Translations under genes and position numbers: made by a program
Assembly (NCBI GenBank): GCA_035275625.1
Contig: DATEMK010000500.1
Span: 1-25,710 of the forward strand
From: DATEMK01 sp035275625
GTDB taxonomy: Bacteria; Bacteroidota; Bacteroidia; AKYH767-A; OLB10
Length of the DNA stretch: 25,710 bases
Reading direction: 5' to 3'
Notes under the pieces: model-generated
What the model saw: only the letters and a program-made list of their open reading frames with translations
Database searches by the model: none
What the model was told of the DNA's origin: nothing
Part shown: positions 15,249 to 23,430 of the stretch, in pieces
Layout of the letters: each line of letters begins with the position of its first letter
Numbering within the stretch: the first letter of the stretch is position 1

Positions 15249-16112
15249 TTACAACTCAACCAACTTACCATAAGTTTCCGGTCTTCTGTCTCTGAAAAAC
15301 TGCCAAACCGAACGTACTTCTTCAATCATATCCAGGTCAAATTCTGCAACAAGCAATTCGTCTTTATCTTCTGATGCCTGTGAGAAGATTTGTCCGCGCG
15401 GATCAACGAAATAAGAGGAGCCATAAAATTTTCCGAGGTTCCAGGGCTTTTCTTCACCCACACGATTTATGCATCCCATGAAATATCCGTTAGCAGCAGC
15501 ATGTGCCGGTTGTTCTAATTTCCATAAATATTGTGATAATCCTGCAACAGTGGCAGAAGGATTATAAACAATTTCCGCTCCGTTCAAACCAAGTATTCGT
15601 GCGCCATCCGGAAAGTGGCGGTCATAACAAATGTAAACTCCCACTTTTGCATAACGTGTCTGAAACACCGGGTAGCCAAGATTTCCCGGCTTGAAAAAAA
15701 ATTTTTCCCAGAATCCCGATGTATGCGGAATATGATTCTTCCTGTACTTTCCTATATATTTTCCATCAGCATCAATTACCGCAGCCGTGTTGTACAAAAC
15801 GCCTGCCTGTTCCTTTTCATAGATGGGAACGATGATAACCATATTGTGTTTTGCAGCATAAGATTGCATGAGTTCCACAGTAGGACCGGGAACTGTTTCA
15901 GCACTCTCATACCATTTCTTGTCTTGTCCCGGGCAGAAATATGGAGTATTAAAAATTTCCTGCAAACAAAGAATTTGTACACCTTTCCTTCCGGCTTCTT
16001 CAATAAAAGGAATATGTTTTTGGACCATTGCATCTACAATCTCACGGATACTCCCTTCGCCTTCCGTTTTTGGCAATGACATTTGAATTAATCCCGATTT
16101 TATTTTTCTCAT
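15249..16112 (-). CDS. Beta-ureidopropionase (N-carbamoyl-beta-alanine amidohydrolase), nitrilase superfamily
   Basis: 287 residues. It hydrolyses N-carbamoyl-beta-alanine to beta-alanine, CO2 and ammonia, the third step of reductive pyrimidine breakdown. The nitrilase triad is visible: E52 in CLQEIFNTPYF, K125 in YRKNHIPH and C162 in ICYDRHFPDGAR. The last motif and LEQPAHAAANGYF are also found in N-carbamoylputrescine amidases. The context (dihydropyrimidinase upstream, PreT downstream) makes the beta-alanine substrate much more likely. It is somewhat shorter than the eukaryotic enzyme and near the size of bacterial relatives. A 59-bp inverted repeat lies on each side, so spacing to both neighbours is looser than elsewhere in the run. 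Confidence 0.9.
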   Translation of the reverse strand: MRKIKSGLIQMSLPKTEGEGSIREIVDAMVQKHIPFIEEAGRKGVQILCLQEIFNTPYFCPGQDKKWYESAETVPGPTVELMQSYAAKHNMVIIVPIYEKEQAGVLYNTAAVIDADGKYIGKYRKNHIPHTSGFWEKFFFKPGNLGYPVFQTRYAKVGVYICYDRHFPDGARILGLNGAEIVYNPSATVAGLSQYLWKLEQPAHAAANGYFMGCINRVGEEKPWNLGKFYGSSYFVDPRGQIFSQASEDKDELLVAEFDLDMIEEVRSVWQFFRDRRPETYGKLVEL

Positions 16113-16126
16113 ATTAAATTTGTTTT

Positions 16127-16185
16127 GCCACCAATTACACTAATTTTCACCAATTGAATTTGTGTTAATTAGAGAAATTCGTGGC
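16127..16185. repeat. 59-bp quasi-palindromic repeat, copy 2 (inverted relative to copy 1)
   Basis: Begins GCCACCAATTACACTAATT and ends GAGAAATTCGTGGC. It fills the gap between the dihydropyrimidinase and beta-ureidopropionase genes, its last base being the first plus-strand base of the dihydropyrimidinase stop. Aligned in reverse complement it matches copy 1 at 52 of 59 bases, better than in direct orientation (47 of 59). Confidence 0.8.
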
Positions 16186-17567
16186 TATATTATTCCTGAA
16201 ACTTTACTTCTTTTCACAAACTGCCCATATCCTTTTTTAATTTTCACTTCTCCCTTATCAACAGCAACCTTTCCCCTGAGAATTGTCGTTTTGCATTTGC
16301 CTTTTAACTTCCAACCTTCATAAGCTGAGTAATCCACATTCATGTGATGGGTTTTTGAAGATACGGTGTGTTCTTTGCCTGCGTCAAAAATAACTAAGTC
16401 GGCATCACTTCCGACTGCAATGCAACCTTTTTTTGGAAACATTCCGAAAATTTTTGCAGCATTGGTTGAACTCACTTCCACAAACTTGTTCAAAGAAATT
16501 TTTCCTTTGTTTACTCCTTCACTAAAAAGTAATTCCATTCGATGTTCAATAGCAGGATGGCCATTCGGGATTTTTGAAAAATCTTTTTCACCCATTTTTT
16601 TCTGTTCCCATTTGAAAGGACAATGATCCGTTGCAACAACCTGCACAGTTCCCTGGTTAATTCCGGCCCACAAAGTTTCCTGGTCTTTTTTTTGTCTTAA
16701 TGGCGGACTCATTACCCACTTGGCTCCGTCAAAATCTTTTTCATACAACGAGGCATCCAAAATCAAATATTGAATACATGTTTCAGCAAAAACTTTTTGA
16801 TTTCTTTTTTCAACATCCCTCACATGATTAAGCGCACCTTCACAAGTCATATGTACAACGTAAGCTGGAACTCCCGTATAATTCGCCATGTCTGCAAATC
16901 GTCCGGTTGCTTCGGCTTCTGTGATTTCAGGTTGCGATAAATAATGATAAAGGGGGGAAAGTTTTCCTTCGGCACGATGTTTTGCAATTAAAAAATCAAT
17001 CATATCGCCATTCGTTGCATGTACAGTCACTATGCCCCCGCATTTTTTTACTTCCTGCATCAGCCCAACCATTTGCCTGTCGTCAATCATCAGCGCTCCT
17101 TTGTAAGCCATAAAAGTTTTAAAAGAAGTGATTCCTTCTTTTTCCACTATTTCAGCAACTTCTTTTTTTGTTTCATCATTAAAATCTGTCACTGCCATGT
17201 GAAAAGAATAATCGCCATAACAATTTGCATTACTTCTGCCTTGCCATTGCTCTAATGCATGGCGCAATGGTTTGCCCTGCGTTTGAAGTATAAAATCAAT
17301 CACCATGGTTGTTCCGCCATGCAAAGCAGCAAGAGTTCCTGTTTCGTAATTGTCGCTCGAAAATGTTCCCATGAATGGCATGTCGAGATGAACATGCGGG
17401 TCAATGCCTCCGGGGAAAATTAATTTCCCTGATGCGTCAATTGTTTCATTTGCCTCCATCGAAAGATTTTTTCCGATGACAGAAATGGTTTCGCCTTCAA
17501 TAAAAATATCTGCAACGTAATCTTCCGATGCTGTAATGATTCTTCCGTTTTTTATAAGCAACGACAT
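16185..17567 (-). CDS. hydA: Dihydropyrimidinase (D-hydantoinase family)
   Basis: 460 residues, the usual length. It opens the ring of dihydrouracil to N-carbamoyl-beta-alanine, the second reductive step. The binuclear metal site of cyclic amidohydrolases is complete: H58 and H60 in GGIDPHVHLDMP, the carboxylated lysine K150 in SFKTFMAYKG, H183 in TVHATNGDMI, H239 in VVHMTCEGA and D314 in VATDHCPF. Y155, which binds substrate in the family, is present. Related hydantoinases and allantoinases are alternatives by sequence alone, but the surrounding pathway fixes the role. It lies 20 bp downstream of the transporter gene, which suggests co-transcription. Confidence 0.93.
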   Translation of the reverse strand: MSLLIKNGRIITASEDYVADIFIEGETISVIGKNLSMEANETIDASGKLIFPGGIDPHVHLDMPFMGTFSSDNYETGTLAALHGGTTMVIDFILQTQGKPLRHALEQWQGRSNANCYGDYSFHMAVTDFNDETKKEVAEIVEKEGITSFKTFMAYKGALMIDDRQMVGLMQEVKKCGGIVTVHATNGDMIDFLIAKHRAEGKLSPLYHYLSQPEITEAEATGRFADMANYTGVPAYVVHMTCEGALNHVRDVEKRNQKVFAETCIQYLILDASLYEKDFDGAKWVMSPPLRQKKDQETLWAGINQGTVQVVATDHCPFKWEQKKMGEKDFSKIPNGHPAIEHRMELLFSEGVNKGKISLNKFVEVSSTNAAKIFGMFPKKGCIAVGSDADLVIFDAGKEHTVSSKTHHMNVDYSAYEGWKLKGKCKTTILRGKVAVDKGEVKIKKGYGQFVKRSKVSGII

Positions 17568-17587
17568 TTTGATTTATAAACAGGTTA

Positions 17588-19078
17588 CTAAGTTATTAAG
17601 TTATTCTGTAACTTTCTCTGATTAGCTGTTGTCTTTTTCATCAGCAACAAATAAACAAAAAATGACACAGCGAACCCAACAAACCATGCATAATTATAAA
17701 GATGAGCAATCCATGGATAAACCGTTCCGGCATCCATTACTTTAATGGTTGTTAAAAATCCGGGAACGTTTGGAATAATTCCAAGCAGCAATGCAATGAT
17801 TGCATTCCGGTTAAATCCATTTTTGTAAGTATATTTTCCATTCAATGAATACAGATCATTCACAGCGAGATTTTTCTTTCTTACAAAAAAATAATCTGCA
17901 ATCATAATTCCTCCTACGGGTCCAAGCAGGCTTGAATATGCAATCAGCCATGTGAAAATATATCCGTTTGGATCCGCAATTAGTTTCCACGGGAAAATTA
18001 AAACACCAATTACTCCTGTGATAAATCCGCCCATTCTGAAATTTATTTTTGACGGAGCCAGGTTTGCAAAATCGTTGGCAGGGCTTACAATGTTTGCTGC
18101 AATGTTTGTTGCAAGCGTGGATATGGCAACAGCAATCATGGCGAAGCTCACCAAAAACTTTCCCTGAAACTTTCCCGCAAGCACAATAGGATCCCAGATG
18201 GTTTCTCCATAAATAATAAAGGTGGCGGATGTTACCACGACACCAATAAATGCAAACAAGGTCATGGATGGCGGAAGGCCGATTGCCTGTCCCCTTATTT
18301 GCGCTTTTTGTGAAATAGCATAACGTGTAAAGTCAGGAATGTTTAACGAAAGTGTTGCCCAAAATCCAACCATTCCGGTTAACCCCGGAAAAAAGAAATT
18401 CCAGAATTCAGAGTTGGATGAAAATTTTGATGGTTGTGCAAGAATGGGTCCCAATCCATTTCCGGCATCTATAGCCCAGAATAAAAGTGCCAGTGCAGCA
18501 AGCGGAAGAAAAAATGCTTTGAACACCAGTAATTTTTTAATGCTGTCAACACCGAGATAAACCACATACATATTCAACAGCCAGAAAAGAAAAAAAGTTA
18601 TTGCCGGTCCGGTTTGCAACCCAAATGATGCAGGAAAAATTTGCGGAAGGTTTTCCAATGACGGAAACCATAGCTTGAACATTTGATACAATGCAAATCC
18701 GCCAATCCATGTTTGAATGCCAAACCAGCCGCAGGCGACAATTGCACGAAGCATTGCAGGAATGTTTGCGCCCCGCACACCGAAACTTGCACGCGCAAGT
18801 ACAGGAAATGGAATTCCGTATTTTGCTCCTGCATGTCCGTTTAATATCATCGGGATTAAAACAATAGTGTTACCAAGAAAAATAGTAAGAATCGCCTGCC
18901 ACCAATTCATTCCGCCTTCTATTAAAGAGCTTGCAAGCATGTAAGTCGGAATGCATAAGCTCATACTGATCCATAGTGCAGCGTAGTTCCATGTGTTCCA
19001 TGTGCGCTTCTCCTGCGGAATTGCAGCAAGGTCTTCGCTGTAGAGGGAAGTGGAATTTTTTAATGAAGCATCATTCAT
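17588..19078 (-). CDS. NCS1-family nucleobase (uracil/cytosine/allantoin-type) transporter
   Basis: 496 residues, strongly hydrophobic, about 12 membrane helices. NCS1 hallmarks: NTWNYAALWISMSLCIPTYM near 28-47 (helix 1), PFPVLARASFGVRGANIPA near 90-108 and CGWFGIQTWIGG at 117-128. In the last, W118 and Q122 have the spacing of the substrate-contacting Trp and Gln of Mhp1. Helix 6 reads GFWATLSLNIPDFTRYA. The family imports nucleobases or hydantoins with Na+ or H+. With a cytosine deaminase and uracil-reducing genes in the same run, uracil and/or cytosine is the probable cargo. The ORF6N gene and its palindromes now separate it from the aminotransferase gene upstream. Confidence 0.92.
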   Translation of the reverse strand: MNDASLKNSTSLYSEDLAAIPQEKRTWNTWNYAALWISMSLCIPTYMLASSLIEGGMNWWQAILTIFLGNTIVLIPMILNGHAGAKYGIPFPVLARASFGVRGANIPAMLRAIVACGWFGIQTWIGGFALYQMFKLWFPSLENLPQIFPASFGLQTGPAITFFLFWLLNMYVVYLGVDSIKKLLVFKAFFLPLAALALLFWAIDAGNGLGPILAQPSKFSSNSEFWNFFFPGLTGMVGFWATLSLNIPDFTRYAISQKAQIRGQAIGLPPSMTLFAFIGVVVTSATFIIYGETIWDPIVLAGKFQGKFLVSFAMIAVAISTLATNIAANIVSPANDFANLAPSKINFRMGGFITGVIGVLIFPWKLIADPNGYIFTWLIAYSSLLGPVGGIMIADYFFVRKKNLAVNDLYSLNGKYTYKNGFNRNAIIALLLGIIPNVPGFLTTIKVMDAGTVYPWIAHLYNYAWFVGFAVSFFVYLLLMKKTTANQRKLQNNLIT

Positions 19079-19091
19079 AAGGTGTTTTTAA

Positions 19092-19120
19092 ATTGGAGGC
19101 GCCAATTTGGCTCTTCCAAT
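19092..19120. repeat. ORF6N-associated palindrome, copy A (downstream of the gene)
   Basis: ATTGGAGGCGCCAA and TTGGCTCTTCCAAT pair at 12 of 14 positions around a single T. It lies between the ORF6N stop and the NCS1 start, in the 59-bp gap. Confidence 0.65.
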
Positions 19121-19137
19121 AAATTATTTCTCCGACT

Positions 19138-19674
19138 TCACTTTTTCCCTTTTATTTTAAATCCTACAGGTTTTCTCGGAGGCAATTTTGGATTCAGCAA
19201 TTGTTTCAGCGCTTCAAATATCCGTTGAATATCTCCATCATGCTTATTAACTTTTCTTTCCAATTGTTCAAGCTTTAATAAAATATCTTTATGTGTTGAA
19301 AGCACTTCACGCATTTTTGTAAAGATGCGAATGATGCGTATGTTTACTTCAATTGCCTGCTTGCTGTTGAGCACACTTGAAAGCATGGCAACACCTTGTT
19401 CGGTAAAACAAAATGGAGGGTATCGTAAACCCATCTTATCGGAAAAATTGGAGGTCACAATTTGTGACCTCCAATTCTCAAACTCTTCTGCAGACATTTC
19501 AAACATAAAATCTTCAGGAAATCTTTCAAGATTTCTTTTAACTGCTTGTTTTAAAGCCTTAGTTTCAACTCCATAAAGTTCCGCGAGGTCACGGTCAATC
19601 ATTACCTTCATTCCACGGATAAGGTAAATTTTATTGATAATGATTTCGTCAGGAAGAATTAAATGTTTGCTCAT
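19138..19674 (-). CDS. ORF6N domain protein (phage-derived DNA-binding family)
   Basis: 178 residues. Residues about 8-100 match the ORF6N domain: IYLIRGMKVMIDRDLAELYG at 16-35, ETKALKQAVKRNLERFPEDF near 37-56, NWRSQIVTSN near 67-76 and LRYPPFCFTEQGVAMLSSVL near 83-102. A helical coiled-coil region follows (ILLKLEQLERKVNKHDGDIQ) and then a basic tail with KIKGKK. ORF6N domains are found in phage and bacterial proteins and are thought to bind DNA; no function is established for chromosomal single-gene copies. It interrupts the catabolic gene run. Its NWRSQIVTS stretch is encoded by a perfect 31-bp palindrome, and related palindromes lie on both sides, which suggests a link between protein and repeats. 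Confidence 0.88.
   Translation of the reverse strand: MSKHLILPDEIIINKIYLIRGMKVMIDRDLAELYGVETKALKQAVKRNLERFPEDFMFEMSAEEFENWRSQIVTSNFSDKMGLRYPPFCFTEQGVAMLSSVLNSKQAIEVNIRIIRIFTKMREVLSTHKDILLKLEQLERKVNKHDGDIQRIFEALKQLLNPKLPPRKPVGFKIKGKK
19446..19476. repeat. ORF6N-associated palindrome, copy B (inside the ORF6N gene)
   Basis: AATTGGAGGTCACAA, a single T, and TTGTGACCTCCAATT: perfect 15-bp arms inside the coding sequence, encoding the conserved NWRSQIVTS stretch. It shares 13-bp arms with the first upstream intergenic copy. Confidence 0.85.
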
Positions 19675-19725
19675 AGGTTAATAAAACATAATGGAAATGT
19701 TTTTTCAAATCTAATTCAAATATTT

Positions 19726-19880
19726 TTGGAGGTCACAATTTGTGATCTCCAATTAACCAAAGTGTTTTCTATTAAATCTTGAGGACGCAAATTGCGTCCT
19801 CCAATTTTTATTTATTTTTCCTGATAAACTTGAGGAGCCAAACTGGCACCTCAAGTTAAAGCTATCGCAAATTGCGATAC
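19726..19880. repeat. Cluster of four ORF6N-associated palindromes (copies C-F)
   Basis: Copy C, 19726-19752: TTGGAGGTCACAA / TTGTGATCTCCAA, one wobble. Copy D, 19779-19804: TTGAGGACGCAA / TTGCGTCCTCCAA, one extra base. Copy E, 19827-19857: AACTTGAGGAGCCA / TGGCACCTCAAGTT, one mismatch. Copy F, 19863-19879: TATCGCAA / TTGCGATA, perfect. All but E keep a CAA-W-TTG core, while outer stem bases differ between copies and mostly still pair. They fill the 218-bp gap between the ORF6N start and the aminotransferase stop; no gene is seen there. Confidence 0.8.
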
Positions 19881-19892
19881 CTCAAACTAATT

Positions 19893-21248
19893 TCAATTAC
19901 AATACTCATCCGCCACACCAATCGCCTTCTCAATAATCCCCATTCCTTCATCCACCTCATCCTCAGTAACACAAAGTGGCGGAGCCGTAAAAATATAATT
20001 CCATCTCACAAAGGTGAACATCCCCAGGTCAGTAATTTTTGCTGCAACCTTATTCATAATTTCCATCTCAGCGGGTGTAGCATTAAAAGGAGCCATCGGT
20101 TCTTTTGTTTTCCTGTTCTTCACCAGCTCAATGCAGCCAAGCAAACCGGTATTCCTGTAGTCACCGATGCTCGCATGTTTTTCCTTCAGCTTTTCAATTT
20201 GCTGCTCCATGTATCGTCCCATCTTCACTGTATTATCAATCAGTTTTTCTTCCTCGTAAATTTCCAAAACAGCATTTGCTGCAGCGCACGCAACCGCATG
20301 AGCCGAATAAGTCAAACCGATTGGCAGCGGTTTATTGTCAAAATGTTTAATGATTTCTTCTTTCACAATCAAACCTCCAAGCGGAATATAACCCGAAGTA
20401 ATTCCCTTTGCCATGCACAAAATATCAGGAATCACATCATGATGATCCACGCCAAACCATTTTCCTGTTCTCCCGAAACCGCTCATCACCTCATCAGCAA
20501 TCGTGAGAATTCCATGCTTATCAGCAATTGCTTTTACTTTTTTCCAATACCCAGGCGGATATTTAATACAACCTGATGAACCGCTTTCGCCCTCCAGCAA
20601 AATAGCAGCAATATATTGCGGACCCTCGTATTTCACCACGCGTTCCAAATGCGCTGCTGCATTTTCCGCACATTCCTCAGCAGTTTTGCTGTTCCACGGA
20701 CAACGGTAGAAATAAGGATTCTCCACATGAATAATATTCGGCACGCCTTGTGAATCATGCGGCAGCCCGCGCGGGTCCCCGCCTGCCGAAAGCGCTCCGT
20801 AAGTTGCCCCGTGATAACTTTGATAAAGCGTAATAATTTTATGACGCCCCGTGTACAGTCGTGCCAGCTTTATTGCATGTTCAATCGCTTCCGTTCCGCC
20901 ATTCGTAAAAAAAGTCCGGTTCAGCGAACCCGGGGTAATCTCCGCTAACTTTTTCCCAAGCTTTCCTCTTGCTTCCGTAATCATTCCCGGATGCACATAG
21001 CTGACTTCATTCATTTGTTTCATCACAGCTTCCGCAACTTTCGGATGACCATGACCGATATTCACATTCATCAATTGCGAAGAGAAATCAATATACCTTT
21101 TTCCGTTGCGGTCATAAATGTAAACTCCTTTTGCACGCTCAATGTTTAAAGGATTTAATCCCGACTGTTTGCTCCAGGAAAAAATAGTATGCTCCAGGTT
21201 ATTTTTTAAAATTTCTTCTTTTTCAGAAAGAGTGAGTTCTGCTTCCAT
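19893..21248 (-). CDS. Class III aminotransferase, probable beta-alanine transaminase
   Basis: 451 residues; PLP-dependent omega-aminotransferase. Visible motifs: FTNGGTEAIEHAIKLAR near 114-130, YQSYHGATYGALSAGGD near 142-158, the cofactor aspartate in ADEVMSGFGRTGKWFG (D252) and the Schiff-base lysine K281 in MAKGITSGYIPLGG. The family includes beta-alanine-pyruvate, GABA and 4-aminobutyrate-type enzymes, so the substrate is not fixed by sequence. Its place beside a malonate/methylmalonate-semialdehyde dehydrogenase and the beta-alanine-forming enzymes points to beta-alanine to malonate semialdehyde. It starts 16 bp after the SLOG-like gene, so the two are probably co-transcribed. Confidence 0.9.
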   Translation of the reverse strand: MEAELTLSEKEEILKNNLEHTIFSWSKQSGLNPLNIERAKGVYIYDRNGKRYIDFSSQLMNVNIGHGHPKVAEAVMKQMNEVSYVHPGMITEARGKLGKKLAEITPGSLNRTFFTNGGTEAIEHAIKLARLYTGRHKIITLYQSYHGATYGALSAGGDPRGLPHDSQGVPNIIHVENPYFYRCPWNSKTAEECAENAAAHLERVVKYEGPQYIAAILLEGESGSSGCIKYPPGYWKKVKAIADKHGILTIADEVMSGFGRTGKWFGVDHHDVIPDILCMAKGITSGYIPLGGLIVKEEIIKHFDNKPLPIGLTYSAHAVACAAANAVLEIYEEEKLIDNTVKMGRYMEQQIEKLKEKHASIGDYRNTGLLGCIELVKNRKTKEPMAPFNATPAEMEIMNKVAAKITDLGMFTFVRWNYIFTAPPLCVTEDEVDEGMGIIEKAIGVADEYCN

Positions 21249-21264
21249 TATTTATTAATTTTTA

Positions 21265-21858
21265 TTATTCGTTTAACCATTTCATCCACGTCTCCTGGTC
21301 AACATAATCCACATTGTTCATTCCGCAAATACTCATCGTATGCCCCGTTCCACCTGATTTTGGATTTTTTAAATCATCGTAAAACAAAGCAAAGTTTGCA
21401 GGTTTAATAGTACTCGTACCTGTCACTTTAATCGTATCACGAATAATATATGCAGCCTTCATTGTCAGATGATTTTTCTTACCGGCAACAAATTCATCAA
21501 TAAACTTACCGGTCTTCTTATTTGTTTTCGATTGATAAACCACTTCCGGTTCCTGCAACAAATTTATTTCGTCAAGCGGAAAAATTTTGTATGCATTATT
21601 TTCTTTCTTCCTGTGTCCTGAATACGGTGTTATTACCTCAAGCCGTTCAGCATTAATTTTTATTACACCTGATGAAAAATAAAAATCAGAACCTTCAGCA
21701 TTCCCGCTTCTGAATTTAATATATTTTGTTTTTGTTGTTAAAATCTCACCTAATAAAATAAGTTGGTTGACATCAGCTTCATCAACATTTCTCTTTCCTT
21801 CCAAAAGCACAATCGAACCTTTAAAGTCGTATTGCCTGATAAATTCTGAGAGATCCAT
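21265..21858 (-). CDS. SLOG-like (Rossmannoid, DprA/LOG-related) domain protein of unknown function
   Basis: 197 residues from ATG 21858 (MDLSEFIRQY). The frame extends upstream only to a TTG, so the ATG is preferred. I see a pattern of the SLOG superfamily: LLEGKRN near 18-24, a helix (VNQLILLGEILT), the glycine-rich FRSGNAEGSDFYFSSGV near 49-65, a strand ending in EVITPYSGHRK, and near the C-terminus SGGTGHTMSICGMNNVDYVD before a final WMKWL. These correspond to the nucleotide-binding GS.R, SGgA.GaD.aF..G and GGTg elements of SLOG proteins. It lacks the PGGxGTxxE signature of LOG nucleotide-releasing hydrolases (the Glu is not present), so that activity is doubtful. It lies tightly between the aminotransferase and dehydrogenase genes. 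The family placement is pattern recognition, not a search result. Confidence 0.6.
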   Translation of the reverse strand: MDLSEFIRQYDFKGSIVLLEGKRNVDEADVNQLILLGEILTTKTKYIKFRSGNAEGSDFYFSSGVIKINAERLEVITPYSGHRKKENNAYKIFPLDEINLLQEPEVVYQSKTNKKTGKFIDEFVAGKKNHLTMKAAYIIRDTIKVTGTSTIKPANFALFYDDLKNPKSGGTGHTMSICGMNNVDYVDQETWMKWLNE

Positions 21859-21898
21859 TTTCAAATAATATTTTATCGCCAGCAAGTTCTAATTCGTA

Positions 21899-21913
21899 TC
21901 CGCCTGAGGCGGA
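21899..21913. repeat. GC-rich palindrome TCCGCCT-G-AGGCGGA
   Basis: Perfect 7-bp arms around one G in the gap between the dehydrogenase stop and the SLOG-like gene start. It stands out against AT-rich flanks. Similar TCCGCCT..AGGCGGA elements are, from memory, frequent dispersed repeats in some bacterial genomes. Only one copy is in this window. Confidence 0.55.
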
Positions 21914-21931
21914 CGTTATTCGTTGATGGAA

Positions 21932-23401
21932 TCAGCTCATCCAATTCGTCTTCCCTTCCGGGTTCCACTTCACAGTTGTCTTCTTCAGCTTTGTCCAGAA
22001 CTCAATGGAACTTTTTCCTGTTATATCACACACTCCAAATTTGCTATCATTCCATCCGCCAAAAGAAAACGGTTCGCGCGGAACAGGAACACCCACATTC
22101 ACACCAATCATTCCTGCACTTGCACGTTCCATCACCTGCCGTGCTAATCCACCGCTTTGTGTAAAGACCGATGCGGCATTGCCATAGTCAGAACTATTTT
22201 CAATATGAATTGCTTCATCCAAATCTTTTGCGCGAATGATGGCAAGAACAGGGCCGAACACTTCTTCTTTTGCAATCGCCATATCAGGAGTTACATAATC
22301 AATCACCGTGGGTCCGACATAAAATCCATTTTCATTTCCTTCCACTTTCCAGTTTCTCCCATCCACCAAAATTTTTGCCCCTGCTTTTTCCGCGTCAGTG
22401 ATATAACGTTCAATCCTTTCTTTCGCTTCCCTGCTTATTACGCTTCCTAAATTTTTTCCGGGAATAATTTTTTTTGCTTCATCACAAATTTTCTGAATGA
22501 TCAGATCAATGCTTCCAACAGCAACCATTGCGGACGCAGCCATGCAGCGCTGCCCCGCACATCCGCTCATCGAAGCCGTAACATTGGAAGCGGTCATGTC
22601 AGGGTGCGCATCGGGCATTACAATAAGATGATTTTTTGCTCCGCCTAACGCAAGGCATCTTTTCAAATTTGAAGTTGCACGTTTGTAAACAATCTTTGCA
22701 ACTTTAGTTGACCCGACAAAAGACACTGCTTCAATTCCGGGATGATCGCAAATCGCTTCTACAATTTCACGGTCACCATTCACTACATTGAAAACTCCGT
22801 CAGGTAATCCGGCTTCTTTCAATAATTCGGCAATGCGGTTGGAAGAAACAGGAACCTGTTCAGATGGTTTTAAAATCATGCAGTTTCCCAGCGCAATTGC
22901 ATTGGGAATAGTCCAGTGCGGGACCATGTTAGGAAAATTAAAAGGAGCGATGGATGCAACCACACCGAGCGGTTTATGTTCTACCCTGCACTCAACTCCT
23001 TTGCTCACTTCTAATAATTCCCCTGAAATTAATTGAGGCAATGAACATGCAAATTCGGTAAGTTCAATACTCTTTTCCACTTCGGCTTTTGCTTCATCAA
23101 ATGTTTTTCCATTCTCTTCGTGAACAAGAGTTGCAAGCTCATCCAGATTTTTTTCGAGGAATGTTTTATAACGGTAAAAAATCTGAACCCTTTCTTTAAT
23201 TGGCGTTGCACTCCATCCAGGAAATGCAGCCTGCGCAGCTTTCACAGCCTCATCCAGATCTTTTGCTGAAGAAAGCGGGACTGTTGAAATAGCTTTTCCA
23301 TCAAGCGGACTTATAACTTCCAATGATTTTTTTCCGTTAGGAATAAATCTTCCCGATACATAATTTTTTACTTCGGGATATTTTAATGTGAGCGTTTCCA
23401 T
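21932..23401 (-). CDS. mmsA: CoA-acylating (methyl)malonate-semialdehyde dehydrogenase
   Basis: 489 residues; aldehyde dehydrogenase superfamily. It converts malonate semialdehyde (or methylmalonate semialdehyde) with CoA and NAD to acetyl-CoA (or propionyl-CoA) and CO2. The catalytic cysteine is C286 in GCAGQRCMA, the exact MmsA-type context, and the oxyanion Asn is N155 in IAPFNFPNMV. Where most aldehyde dehydrogenases have a glutamate general base (ELGG), this protein reads ALGGAKNH, as CoA-dependent MmsA enzymes do. In this run it most likely drains beta-alanine-derived malonate semialdehyde into acetyl-CoA. A role in valine breakdown is the alternative. The upstream gap to the deaminase gene holds the AT-rich heptamer array. 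Confidence 0.92.
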   Translation of the reverse strand: METLTLKYPEVKNYVSGRFIPNGKKSLEVISPLDGKAISTVPLSSAKDLDEAVKAAQAAFPGWSATPIKERVQIFYRYKTFLEKNLDELATLVHEENGKTFDEAKAEVEKSIELTEFACSLPQLISGELLEVSKGVECRVEHKPLGVVASIAPFNFPNMVPHWTIPNAIALGNCMILKPSEQVPVSSNRIAELLKEAGLPDGVFNVVNGDREIVEAICDHPGIEAVSFVGSTKVAKIVYKRATSNLKRCLALGGAKNHLIVMPDAHPDMTASNVTASMSGCAGQRCMAASAMVAVGSIDLIIQKICDEAKKIIPGKNLGSVISREAKERIERYITDAEKAGAKILVDGRNWKVEGNENGFYVGPTVIDYVTPDMAIAKEEVFGPVLAIIRAKDLDEAIHIENSSDYGNAASVFTQSGGLARQVMERASAGMIGVNVGVPVPREPFSFGGWNDSKFGVCDITGKSSIEFWTKLKKTTVKWNPEGKTNWMS

Positions 23402-23430
23402 GTAATTTTAATTTAACTGTAAAGGTAGGA

